Assembly (NCBI GenBank): GCA_035712985.1
Contig: DASTAE010000254.1
Span: forward strand, 1 to 19,387
Source: Actinospica sp035712985
GTDB lineage: Bacteria > Actinomycetota > Actinomycetes > Streptomycetales > Catenulisporaceae
Reading direction: 5' to 3'
DNA length: 19,387 bases
The notes beneath the pieces were generated by a model. It was not told the origin of the DNA. It ran no database searches and saw only the letters and a program-made list of their open reading frames with translations. The position numbers were made by a program, and so were the translations under genes. Shown one piece after another: positions 1-7,838 of this stretch (position 1 is its first letter; each line of letters begins with the position of its first letter).

Positions 1-356
1 TCTTCGACGAGACCACCTGCGTGGTCCGCGCGGCCCTGCGCTGGACCGAGTTCTACGCGCACGAGTCCTGCGGCAAGTGCACCCCGTGCCGCGAGGGGAC
101 GTACTGGCTGGTCCAGGCCTACAAGCGGCTCGAGGCCGGCAGGAGCGACGAGGCCGAGCTCGAGAAGCTGCTCGACATCTGCGACAACATCAACGGCCGC
201 GCGTTCTGCGCGCTCGGCGACGGAGCGGTCTCGCCGATCGTCTCCAGCATCAAGTACTTCCGCGACGAGTACCTCGAGCACATGCGCAACGGAGGCTGCC
301 CCTTCGACCCGGCGCGTACGACGGTATGGGCCCCGGCCCTGACGGGAGCGTTCTGA
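1..356 (+). CDS. nuoF: NADH-quinone oxidoreductase subunit F, C-terminal part (5' end outside window)
   Basis: NuoF is the NADH-binding flavoprotein of the complex I peripheral arm; it passes electrons from FMN to its own [4Fe-4S] cluster N3. Only the last 117 residues are present, reading in frame from base 3. Three N3 ligands are visible in the motif ESCGKCTPCREGT and the fourth in GRAFCALGDG about 40 residues later, the standard spacing. The protein ends in a short tail after the conserved GGCPF segment. The TGA at 354-356 is two bases from the nuoG start, so the genes are co-transcribed and probably translationally coupled. The FMN- and NADH-binding part lies upstream of the window. Identity is very secure. 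Confidence 0.97.
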   Translation, partial: FDETTCVVRAALRWTEFYAHESCGKCTPCREGTYWLVQAYKRLEAGRSDEAELEKLLDICDNINGRAFCALGDGAVSPIVSSIKYFRDEYLEHMRNGGCPFDPARTTVWAPALTGAF

Positions 357-358
357 GC

Positions 359-2848
359 ATGACCGTCACCACAAACGTCCCCGCCCAGGGCGGCGGCGAG
401 GCGCAGCTCGAGGTGCCGCCGGGCCACGTCCGGCTCACCGTCGACGGCATCGAGGTGATCGCGAAGAAGGGCGAGCTGATCATCCGGGTCGCCGAGCGGC
501 TCGGCATCGCGATCCCGCGCTTCTGCGACCACCCGCTGCTCGACCCGGTCGGCGCCTGCCGGCAGTGCCTGGTCGAGGTGGAGGGGCAGCGCAAGCCGCT
601 CGCCTCCTGCACCACGACCGTGTCCGACGGGATGGTCGTCAAGACCCAGAACACCTCGCCGGTCGCCGACAAGGCGCAGCAGGGCGTGATGGAGCTGCTC
701 CTGATCAACCATCCGCTCGACTGCCCGATCTGCGACAAGGGCGGCGAGTGCCCGCTGCAGAACCAGGCGCTCAGCAACGGCCGGGGCGAGACCCGCTTCG
801 AGGACAAGAAGCGCACCTTCGCCAAGCCGATCAACGTCTCGCCGCAGGTCCTGCTGGACCGGGAACGCTGCGTCAACTGCGCGCGCTGCACCCGGTTCTC
901 CGAGCAGATCGCGGGCGACCCCTTCCTCGCGCTCATCGAGCGCGGCGCGCAGCAGCAGGTCGGCATCTCGGTGGCCGGGGACCAGGACTTCGAGTCCTAC
1001 TTCTCCGGCAACACGGTGCAGATCTGCCCGGTCGGCGCGCTCACCGGCGCCGCCTACCGCTTCCGCTCCCGGCCCTTCGACCTGGTCTCCTCGTCGAGCG
1101 CCTGCGAGCACTGCGCCTCCGGCTGCGCGCTGCGCACCGACCACCGGCGCGGCAAGGTGCTGCGCAGGCTGGCCGGCGAGGACGCGGCGGTCAACGAGGA
1201 GTGGAACTGCGACAAGGGCCGCTGGGCCTTCCAGTACGCGACCCAGCCGGACCGGATCACGACGCCGCTGGTCCGCAGGGACGGCGAGCTGGTTCCTGCC
1301 TCGTGGCCCGAGGCGCTGCGGATCGCGGCCGAGGGGCTGCGGGCGGCGCGCGGACAGGCCGGAGTGCTCCTCGGCGGACGCTCGACCGTCGAGGACGCCT
1401 ACGCGTACGCGAAGTTCGCCCGGCTCGCCCTGGACACCAACGACATCGACTTCCGCGCCCGGCCGCAGAGCCGCGAGGAGGCCGAGTTCCTGGCCTCGCA
1501 CGTCGCGGGCCGCGGCCCGGGCTCCGGCGGCGTGACCTATGACGACCTCGAACACGCCCCGGCCGTGCTGCTCGTCGGCTTCGAGCCGGAGGACGAGTCG
1601 CCGATCGTCTTCCTGCGGCTGCGCAAGGCCGCGCGCGTCAACAAGACGCGCGTCGTCGCCATAGCGCCGATGGCCACGCGCGGACTGCGCAAGTGCGACG
1701 GGACGCTGCTGAAGGCCGCGCCGCACACCGAGCCCGAGTTCCTCCGGGCCCTCGCCGAGGGCTCCTTCGAGGCAGGGCTCGACCACGCGGGCCTCGAGGT
1801 CGCGCGGCTGCTGCGCGAGCAGGGCGCGGTCATCCTCGTCGGCGAGCGGCTCGCCTCGGTGCCCGCGGCCCTGAGCGCCGCGCTGCGGCTGGCCAAGGAA
1901 ACCGGGGCCAGGCTCGGCTGGGTGCCGCGGCGCGCCGGAGAGCGCGGCGCGGTCGAGGCCGGCGCCATCTCCAACCTGCTGCCCGGCGCCCGGCCGATCG
2001 GCGACCCGCTGGCCCGCGGCCAGGTCGCCACGGCCTGGGGAGTCAGGGCGCTGCCGACGCTCGAAGGCCGGGACGGCGACGCCATCCTGACCGCGGCCCG
2101 GGTCGGCGAGATCAGCGCCCTGCTGGTCGGCGGCGTGGACCCGGCGGACCTGCCGGACCCGACCGGCGCGCGCGACGCCCTGGACGCGGTCGGCTTCCTG
2201 GTCTCGCTGGAGATCAGGCACAGCGCCGTGACCGAACTGGCCGACGTGGTCTTCCCGGTGGCGCCGGTCGCCGAGAAGGAGGGCGGTTTCCTCGACTGGG
2301 AGGGCCGCCCGCGCACCTTCGCGACCGTGCTCAGCCCCGAGGTCACCCAGACCCGGGGCGGCGCGCTCGCCGACCTGCGCGTGCTCGACCGGCTCGCCGA
2401 CGCGATGGACGTGCACCTCGGCCTGCCCGACGTGGCCGCCGCGCGCCGGGAGATGGAGGCGCTCGGCACCTGGGACGGACCGCGCGCGCTGCCGCCGCGG
2501 GCCGAGATGCTGCAGCTTCCGGCGCCCGCCGCGGGCCAGGCCGTGCTGGCCACCTGGCACCAGCTGCTCGACGACGGACGGCTGCAGGACGGCGAGAAGT
2601 ACCTCGCCGCCACCGCCCGCCGGCCCGTCGCGCGGCTGTCCGCGGCCACCGCGGCCGAGATCGGCGTCACCGCGGGCTCCGCGGTGATCGTCGGCACCGA
2701 CGCGGGCTCCGTCACACTACCGGTCGAGATCGCGGACCTGCCGGACCGCGTCGTCTGGCTACCGACCAACTCGCCGGGCTCGCACGTGCGCCGCATGCTT
2801 AGCGCCGACACCGGGGCCATCGTCTCTCTGACCGCGGAGGGCAGCTGA
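359..2848 (+). CDS. nuoG: NADH-quinone oxidoreductase subunit G
   Basis: NuoG is the large iron-sulfur subunit of the peripheral arm, 829 residues here. The N-terminal [2Fe-2S] ligands are C56, C67, C70 and C84. A His-Cys [4Fe-4S] site follows (H118, C122, C125, C131), then C171, C174, C177 and C223 for another [4Fe-4S]. A further C-x2-C-x3-C-x27-C set (C249, C252, C256, C284) matches the off-pathway N7 cluster that many NuoG proteins have lost. The rest, about 290-829, resembles the molybdopterin oxidoreductase fold, which carries no cofactor in complex I. The ATG at 359 was chosen because GGGAG lies 10 bases upstream and it sits two bases after the nuoF stop. The stop abuts the nuoH start codon. 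Identity is secure. Confidence 0.97.
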   Translation: MTVTTNVPAQGGGEAQLEVPPGHVRLTVDGIEVIAKKGELIIRVAERLGIAIPRFCDHPLLDPVGACRQCLVEVEGQRKPLASCTTTVSDGMVVKTQNTSPVADKAQQGVMELLLINHPLDCPICDKGGECPLQNQALSNGRGETRFEDKKRTFAKPINVSPQVLLDRERCVNCARCTRFSEQIAGDPFLALIERGAQQQVGISVAGDQDFESYFSGNTVQICPVGALTGAAYRFRSRPFDLVSSSSACEHCASGCALRTDHRRGKVLRRLAGEDAAVNEEWNCDKGRWAFQYATQPDRITTPLVRRDGELVPASWPEALRIAAEGLRAARGQAGVLLGGRSTVEDAYAYAKFARLALDTNDIDFRARPQSREEAEFLASHVAGRGPGSGGVTYDDLEHAPAVLLVGFEPEDESPIVFLRLRKAARVNKTRVVAIAPMATRGLRKCDGTLLKAAPHTEPEFLRALAEGSFEAGLDHAGLEVARLLREQGAVILVGERLASVPAALSAALRLAKETGARLGWVPRRAGERGAVEAGAISNLLPGARPIGDPLARGQVATAWGVRALPTLEGRDGDAILTAARVGEISALLVGGVDPADLPDPTGARDALDAVGFLVSLEIRHSAVTELADVVFPVAPVAEKEGGFLDWEGRPRTFATVLSPEVTQTRGGALADLRVLDRLADAMDVHLGLPDVAAARREMEALGTWDGPRALPPRAEMLQLPAPAAGQAVLATWHQLLDDGRLQDGEKYLAATARRPVARLSAATAAEIGVTAGSAVIVGTDAGSVTLPVEIADLPDRVVWLPTNSPGSHVRRMLSADTGAIVSLTAEGS

Positions 2849-4207
2849 ATGGCGAACATGGACCACTGGGTCATCAACGGCTTCGACACCCACATCCCGT
2901 GGTGGTTCCTGCTCACCCTGATCAAGGGCGTCGCGCTGTTCGCGATGCTCGTCGTCCTGACCCTGTTCAACATCTGGTTCGAGCGCCGCGTGGTGTCCTG
3001 GATGCAGATGCGCATCGGGCCCAACCGGGTCGGCCCGCAGGGTCTGCTGCAGTCCCTGGCCGACGGCGTGAAGCTGGCGCTCAAGGAGGACATCGTCCCG
3101 GAGAACGCCGACAAGCCGGTGTTCTGGCTCGCCCCGATCCTCTCCGCGATCCCGGCCTTCCTGGCCTTCGCGGTGATCCCCTGGGGCCCCGAGGTCTCGA
3201 TCTTCCACCACCGCACCACGCTGCAGCTGGTGGACCTGCCGATCGGCGTGCTCTACATCCTGGCCGTCTCCTCGATCGGCATCTACGGGATCGTGCTCGC
3301 CGGCTGGAGCTCGGGCTCGACCTACCCGCTGCTCGGCGGCATCCGCTCCTCCGCCCAGATGATCTCCTACGAGATCGCGATGGGCCTGAGCTTCGCGGGC
3401 GTCTTCCTGTACGCGGGCACCATGTCCACCAGCGGGATCGTCGCGGCGCAGCGGCAGACCTGGTACATCCTGCCGCTCTGCATCTCCGGGATCGTCTACA
3501 TCATCGCGATGGTCGGCGAGACCAACCGCGCGCCCTTCGACCTCCCCGAGGCCGAGGGCGAGCTGGTCGGCGGCTTCCACACCGAGTACAGCTCGCTGAA
3601 GTTCGCGCTGTTCTTCCTGGCCGAGTACATCAACCTGGTCACGGTCTCCTGCCTCGCGATCACGATGTTCTTCGGCGGCTGGCGCGCCCCCTGGCCGATC
3701 TCGCTCTGGTCCGGCTCCAACGCCGGCTGGTACCCGATGATCTGGTTCCTGGTGAAGCTGCTGATCTTCGTGTTCGTCTTCATCTGGCTGCGCGGCACGC
3801 TCCCTCGGCTGCGCTACGACCAGTTCATGAAGCTGGGCTGGAAGGTCCTGATCCCGGTCTCCCTGGTCTGGCTGCTGCTGGTCGCGGTGATCCGCCAGCT
3901 CAAGAACGTCGGGGACATGGACCAGGCGCACCTGATCCCGATCTGCATCGGCGCCGCGGCCCTGTTCATCCTCGTGCTCGTCGGCCTCGAGGTGCGCGAG
4001 CGCAACTCCGTGGTCCGCGCCCGCCGGGCCCGCGAGGCCGCGGAGCTGGAGCGCGAGGAGGAGCTCGACGGATTCGGCGGCGGCTTCCCGGTGCCGCCGA
4101 TGCCCGGACAGCAGCGCCCCGCGATCACCCCGCGTCCCCTGCGTCAATTCGCCGCTCTCACCGCCAACGGACACACTCCAGCGGAGGAGGCCACCGATGG
4201 CCACTAA
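2849..4207 (+). CDS. nuoH: NADH-quinone oxidoreductase subunit H
   Basis: NuoH is the membrane subunit at the joint between the two arms of complex I and helps form the quinone chamber. It has about eight to nine hydrophobic segments. The first cytosolic loop carries FERR and RIGPNRVGPQG (residues 44-65), and the signature ETNRAPFDLPEAEGE begins at residue 224. GGAGG at 2836-2840 supports the ATG at 2849, directly after the nuoG stop; M4 is a possible alternative start. At 452 residues it is much longer than the E. coli protein (about 325). The surplus is a charged, then proline-rich, C-terminal tail from about residue 385, a feature of actinobacterial NuoH. Its last 11 bases overlap nuoI. 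Confidence 0.97.
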   Translation: MANMDHWVINGFDTHIPWWFLLTLIKGVALFAMLVVLTLFNIWFERRVVSWMQMRIGPNRVGPQGLLQSLADGVKLALKEDIVPENADKPVFWLAPILSAIPAFLAFAVIPWGPEVSIFHHRTTLQLVDLPIGVLYILAVSSIGIYGIVLAGWSSGSTYPLLGGIRSSAQMISYEIAMGLSFAGVFLYAGTMSTSGIVAAQRQTWYILPLCISGIVYIIAMVGETNRAPFDLPEAEGELVGGFHTEYSSLKFALFFLAEYINLVTVSCLAITMFFGGWRAPWPISLWSGSNAGWYPMIWFLVKLLIFVFVFIWLRGTLPRLRYDQFMKLGWKVLIPVSLVWLLLVAVIRQLKNVGDMDQAHLIPICIGAAALFILVLVGLEVRERNSVVRARRAREAAELEREEELDGFGGGFPVPPMPGQQRPAITPRPLRQFAALTANGHTPAEEATDGH

Positions 4208-4814
4208 GAAGAAGCCGGACAAGCCGGGACCGCTGGCCTCGGTCGCGGGCTTCGGCACCACCTTCGGAACGATGTTCAAGAAGCCGAACACCGAGCAGTA
4301 CCCGGAGGAGAAGGTACCGACCCAGCTGCGCTTCCACGGCCGCCACCAGCTCAACCGGCATCCGGACGGCCTGGAGAAGTGCATCGGCTGCGAGCTGTGC
4401 GCGTGGGCGTGCCCGGCGGACGCGATCTACGTCGAGGCCGCGGACAACACCGAGGAGGAGCGCTTCTCCCCGGGCGAGCGCTACGGCCGGGTCTACCAGA
4501 TCAACTATCTGCGCTGCATCCTCTGCGGACTGTGCATCGAGGCCTGCCCGACCCGCGCGCTCACCATGACGAACGAGTACGAGCTCGCCGACACCAGCCG
4601 CGAATCGCTGATCTACACCCGGGACCGGCTGCTCGCCCCGCTGACCGACGGAATGGTCCCGCCGCCGCACCGGATGTACCAGGACGCGTCGGGCGACGAG
4701 GTCACCGAGAAGGAGTACTACCGCGGCGAGGTCCCCCGGGCGGACGACGACCTGCTCGGGCAGCTGCTCGCGGTCGCCAAGGCCTCGGACGCCCTGGAAG
4801 AGGAAGGGGCCTGA
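4197..4814 (+). CDS. nuoI: NADH-quinone oxidoreductase subunit I
   Basis: NuoI is the ferredoxin-like subunit that carries clusters N6a and N6b and feeds electrons towards N2 and the quinone. Two classical 4Fe-4S motifs are present: C62, C65, C68 and C72 in CIGCELCAWACP, and C107, C110, C113 and C117 in CILCGLCIEACP. The protein has 205 residues, slightly longer than the E. coli form because of a basic N-terminus and an acidic C-terminal tail. A strong ribosome site (GGAGGAGG near 4182-4190) precedes the ATG. The start lies inside the 3' end of nuoH (11-base overlap), which suggests coupled translation. Identity is secure. Confidence 0.97.
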   Translation: MATKKKPDKPGPLASVAGFGTTFGTMFKKPNTEQYPEEKVPTQLRFHGRHQLNRHPDGLEKCIGCELCAWACPADAIYVEAADNTEEERFSPGERYGRVYQINYLRCILCGLCIEACPTRALTMTNEYELADTSRESLIYTRDRLLAPLTDGMVPPPHRMYQDASGDEVTEKEYYRGEVPRADDDLLGQLLAVAKASDALEEEGA

Positions 4815-4815
4815 G

Positions 4816-5598
4816 ATGGGGAACACCGGTCACGGCGAGACCTTCCTGTTCTGGGTGGGCTCGATCGTCTCGATCCTCGGCGCGCTCGGGCTGATCTTCT
4901 CCAAGAAGATCGTGCACGCGGCGCTGTGCCTGTGCACCGTGATGCTGTGCCTGGCCTTCTTCTACATGGCGCAGGGCGCGGTCTTCCTCGGCGTGGTGCA
5001 GATCGTCGTCTACACCGGCGCCGTGATGATGCTCTTCCTGTTCGTGCTGATGCTGATCGGCATCGAGTCGCAGGACTCGCTGGTCGAGACGATCCGCGGC
5101 CAGCGCTGGCTGGCCGTGCCCTTCGTGCTCGCCTTCGGGGCCGTGATGATCGGCGTCTACGCGCACGCGAACCTGCCCGAGTTCATCGGCACGAACGCGG
5201 CGAACGCGAAGGGCGGCGGCAACGTCCAGTCCCTCGCGCTGCTGCTGTTCTCCCGCTACTTCTGGGCCTTCGAGGTCTCCTCCGCGGTGCTGATCACCTC
5301 GGCGACCGGCGCGATGGTGCTGACCCACCGGGAGCGCACCTCGCCGCGCAAGTCGCAGCGGGAGATCTCGATCGAGAAGTTCGAGCGCTGGGGCAAGGGC
5401 GAGCGGATCCAGGTCACCGGTCTGCCGAACCCGGGCGTCTACGCGCAGCACAACGCGGTGGACACCCCGGCGCTGCTGCCCGACGGCTCGCCGAGCGAGG
5501 CCAGCGTCAACGCGACCCTGCGCGGACGGGACACGGTGCGCGGCTTCCGTCCCCTGCCGCTGCCCAGTCGCGGGGACAACAAGGAGGTGTCGAAGTGA
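4816..5598 (+). CDS. nuoJ: NADH-quinone oxidoreductase subunit J
   Basis: NuoJ is a small membrane subunit of the proton-pumping arm. Five hydrophobic segments can be seen, and the third contains the conserved YTGAVMMLFLFVLMLIG region, where complex I structures show a pi-bulge helix. At 260 residues it exceeds the E. coli protein (about 184). The extra part is a hydrophilic C-terminal tail of about 85 residues rich in Arg, Pro and Gly, predicted to lie in the cytosol. GGAAGGGG just upstream supports the ATG, one base after the nuoI stop. The TGA overlaps the GTG start of nuoK (GTGA). Identity rests on the third-helix motif and operon position. Confidence 0.95.
   Translation: MGNTGHGETFLFWVGSIVSILGALGLIFSKKIVHAALCLCTVMLCLAFFYMAQGAVFLGVVQIVVYTGAVMMLFLFVLMLIGIESQDSLVETIRGQRWLAVPFVLAFGAVMIGVYAHANLPEFIGTNAANAKGGGNVQSLALLLFSRYFWAFEVSSAVLITSATGAMVLTHRERTSPRKSQREISIEKFERWGKGERIQVTGLPNPGVYAQHNAVDTPALLPDGSPSEASVNATLRGRDTVRGFRPLPLPSRGDNKEVSK
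5581..5587 (+). promoter_or_regulatory. Ribosome binding site that fixes the nuoK start
   Basis: AAGGAGG lies seven bases before the GTG at 5595. This near-perfect anti-Shine-Dalgarno match identifies the non-ATG start of nuoK inside the last codons of nuoJ. Without it the small gene is easily missed, because a longer out-of-context reading frame covers it. Confidence 0.8.
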
Positions 5599-5894
5599 AC
5601 CCGGACAACTACCTCTACCTGTCCGCGATCCTGTTCACCCTCGGCGCGCTCGGCGTGCTGATCCGGCGCAACGCCATCGTGGTGTTCATGTGCATCGAGC
5701 TGATGCTGAACGCGGCGAACCTGGCGTTCGTCACCTTCAGCCGCATGCACGGCGCGCTGGACGGGCAGGTCATCGCCTTCTTCACGATGGTGGTCGCGGC
5801 GGCCGAGGTGGTCGTGGGCCTGGCGATCATCATCAGCGTCTTCCGCACCCGCCGTTCGGCCTCGGTCGACGACGCCAATCTGCTCAAGTACTGA
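5595..5894 (+). CDS. nuoK: NADH-quinone oxidoreductase subunit K
   Basis: NuoK is a three-helix membrane subunit related to MrpC; it links the quinone end of the membrane arm to the antiporter-like subunits. The product has 99 residues, the usual length. Two buried glutamates needed for proton transfer are visible: E35 in CIELMLNAANL and E71 in VVAAAEVVVGLAI, equivalent to E36 and E72 of the E. coli protein. The GTG start overlaps the nuoJ stop by four bases and has a strong ribosome site (5581-5587). A longer in-frame reading starting at 4926 is only an extension out of frame with nuoJ and should be ignored. nuoL begins 14 bases after the stop. Confidence 0.96.
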   Translation: MNPDNYLYLSAILFTLGALGVLIRRNAIVVFMCIELMLNAANLAFVTFSRMHGALDGQVIAFFTMVVAAAEVVVGLAIIISVFRTRRSASVDDANLLKY

Positions 5895-5908
5895 GAGGCC
5901 GAAGGCGC

Positions 5909-7837
5909 ATGACACCGTCCTATGCCCCGGTCGCGGCGACCGGCACCTTCACCCTGACCGCCTGGGTCGTCCTGCTTCCGCTGGCCGGAGCGGCCGTCCT
6001 GCTGTTCGGCGGCCGGCGCACGAACCGCTGGGGCCACCTGCTCGGCTGCGCGGCCGCGATCGGCTCGTTCGTGCTCGGCGCGGTGCTCTTCTTCGCGCTG
6101 CTCGGCAAGCCGGGATCTCAGCGCTCGTACGACCAGCACGTCTACACCTGGATCCCGGTCCCCGGCTTCAGCGCCGACGCCGGCTTCCACCTCGACCAGC
6201 TCTCGATCGTCTTCGTGCTGCTGATCACCGGCGTCGGCTCGCTGATCCACATCTACTCGGTCGGCTACATGGAGCACGACGAGCACAAGCGGAAGTTCTT
6301 CGGCTATCTGAACCTCTTCCTCGCCGCGATGCTCGTGCTCGTCCTCGCCGACAACTACCTGCTGCTCTACGCGGGCTGGGAGGGCGTGGGCCTCGCCTCG
6401 TACCTGCTGATCGGCTTCTGGCAGCACAAGCCCTCGGCGGCGGTCGCGGCGAAGAAGGCCTTCATCGTCAACCGCGTCGGCGACGTCGGCCTGTCGATCG
6501 CGGTCATGCTGATGTACACGACCTTCGGCAGCTTCGCGTTCGGCCCGGTGCTCAACGGCGTGCCCGGCGCGAAGACCGGCACGGTGACGGCGATCGGCCT
6601 GCTGCTCCTGCTCGGCGCGTGCGGCAAGTCGGCGCAGTTCCCGCTGCAGTCCTGGCTGCTCGACGCGATGGAGGGCCCGACCCCGGTCAGCGCCCTGATC
6701 CACGCGGCGACGATGGTGACCGCGGGCGTGTACCTGATCGTCCGCTCCAACGCGATCTTCGACGCCGCGCCCAACGCGCGCCTGGTCGTCACGATCGTCG
6801 GCGCCGTCACGCTGATGTTCGGCGCGATCATCGGTTGCGCGAAGGACGACATCAAGAAGGCCCTCGCCGGCTCGACGATGTCGCAGATCGGCTACATGAT
6901 CCTGGCCGCGGGCCTCGGCCCGATCGGCTACGTGTTCGCGATCATGCACCTGATCACGCACGGCTTCTTCAAGGCGGGGCTCTTCCTCGGCGCCGGCTCG
7001 GTCATGCACGGCATGAACGACGACGTGAACATGCGGCACTACGGCGCGCTGCGCAAGTACATGCCGTGGACCTACGTGACCTTCGGCCTCGGCTACCTCG
7101 CGATCATCGGCTGCCCGCCGTTCTCCGGCTACTGGTCGAAGGACAAGATCATCGAGGCGGCCTTCGCGCAGGGCGGCACCTCCGGCTGGATCCTCGGCTG
7201 CACGGCGCTGCTCGGCGCGCTGATCACCGCGTTCTACATGACCCGCGTGATGCTGATGACCTTCTTCGGCACCAAGCGCTGGGTCGCGGACGAGGAGGGG
7301 CACGAGCCGCACCCGCACGAGTCGCCGTGGGTCATGGTGATCCCGATGGTCGTGCTGGCGGTCGGCTCCGTCGCCGCGGGCTTCCTGCTCTCCTTCCACA
7401 GCGCGTTCCTGAACTGGCTCTCGCCGGTCACCGGGCACAGCGACGGCCACTCGCCGATCAACTCGGCGGTGCTCCAGGTGATCACGCTCGTCGTGGTGGC
7501 CGCCGGCGTGGTCTACGCCTACCTCGGCTACGGCCTGCAGCAGGCGCCCGCGCAGCCGCCGCTCGGCTCCTTCGCGACCCGCGCGGCGCGCCAGGACCTC
7601 TACGGCGACGCGTTCAACGAGCTCGTGTTCATGCGCGGCGGCCAGTACCTGACCCGGCTGCTCGTGTACTTCGACATGAAGGGCGTGGACGGCGTGGTCA
7701 ACGGGGTCTCGGCCGGCCTCGGCGGAAGCTCGGGCCGACTACGGAAGCTGCAGTCGGGCTTCGTCCGCTCCTACGCGCTCTCGATGTTCGGCGGCGCCAC
7801 GCTGCTGATCGTGGCCCTACTCCTGGTGCGAGGCTGA
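5909..7837 (+). CDS. nuoL: NADH-quinone oxidoreductase subunit L
   Basis: NuoL is the distal antiporter-like proton channel of complex I, 642 residues here. The conserved glutamate of TM5 is E158 in YAGWEGVGLASYLLIGFW, and the TM7 lysine is K240 in GACGKSAQFPLQSWL. The PTPVSALIHAATMVTAGVYL block (258-277) is the proton-translocation signature of this family. The hydrophobic C-terminal part should form the long lateral helix that runs along NuoM and NuoN, ending in a last anchoring helix. The ATG at 5909 was chosen because it follows GAGAGG and GAAGG and aligns with the family N-terminus; upstream in-frame codons only shadow nuoK. Identity is secure. Confidence 0.96.
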   Translation: MTPSYAPVAATGTFTLTAWVVLLPLAGAAVLLFGGRRTNRWGHLLGCAAAIGSFVLGAVLFFALLGKPGSQRSYDQHVYTWIPVPGFSADAGFHLDQLSIVFVLLITGVGSLIHIYSVGYMEHDEHKRKFFGYLNLFLAAMLVLVLADNYLLLYAGWEGVGLASYLLIGFWQHKPSAAVAAKKAFIVNRVGDVGLSIAVMLMYTTFGSFAFGPVLNGVPGAKTGTVTAIGLLLLLGACGKSAQFPLQSWLLDAMEGPTPVSALIHAATMVTAGVYLIVRSNAIFDAAPNARLVVTIVGAVTLMFGAIIGCAKDDIKKALAGSTMSQIGYMILAAGLGPIGYVFAIMHLITHGFFKAGLFLGAGSVMHGMNDDVNMRHYGALRKYMPWTYVTFGLGYLAIIGCPPFSGYWSKDKIIEAAFAQGGTSGWILGCTALLGALITAFYMTRVMLMTFFGTKRWVADEEGHEPHPHESPWVMVIPMVVLAVGSVAAGFLLSFHSAFLNWLSPVTGHSDGHSPINSAVLQVITLVVVAAGVVYAYLGYGLQQAPAQPPLGSFATRAARQDLYGDAFNELVFMRGGQYLTRLLVYFDMKGVDGVVNGVSAGLGGSSGRLRKLQSGFVRSYALSMFGGATLLIVALLLVRG

Positions 7838-7838
7838 C

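Noticed and set aside
119..2560. 813-codon open frame on the - strand opposite nuoG
   Set aside because: It mirrors nuoG codon periodicity in GC-rich DNA, has biased low-complexity composition and no recognisable domain, while nuoG on the + strand is unmistakable.
2759..4384. 541-codon open frame on the - strand opposite nuoH and nuoI
   Set aside because: It spans two certain genes on the other strand, and its composition (Glu, Asp, His, Arg) is typical of a shadow frame.
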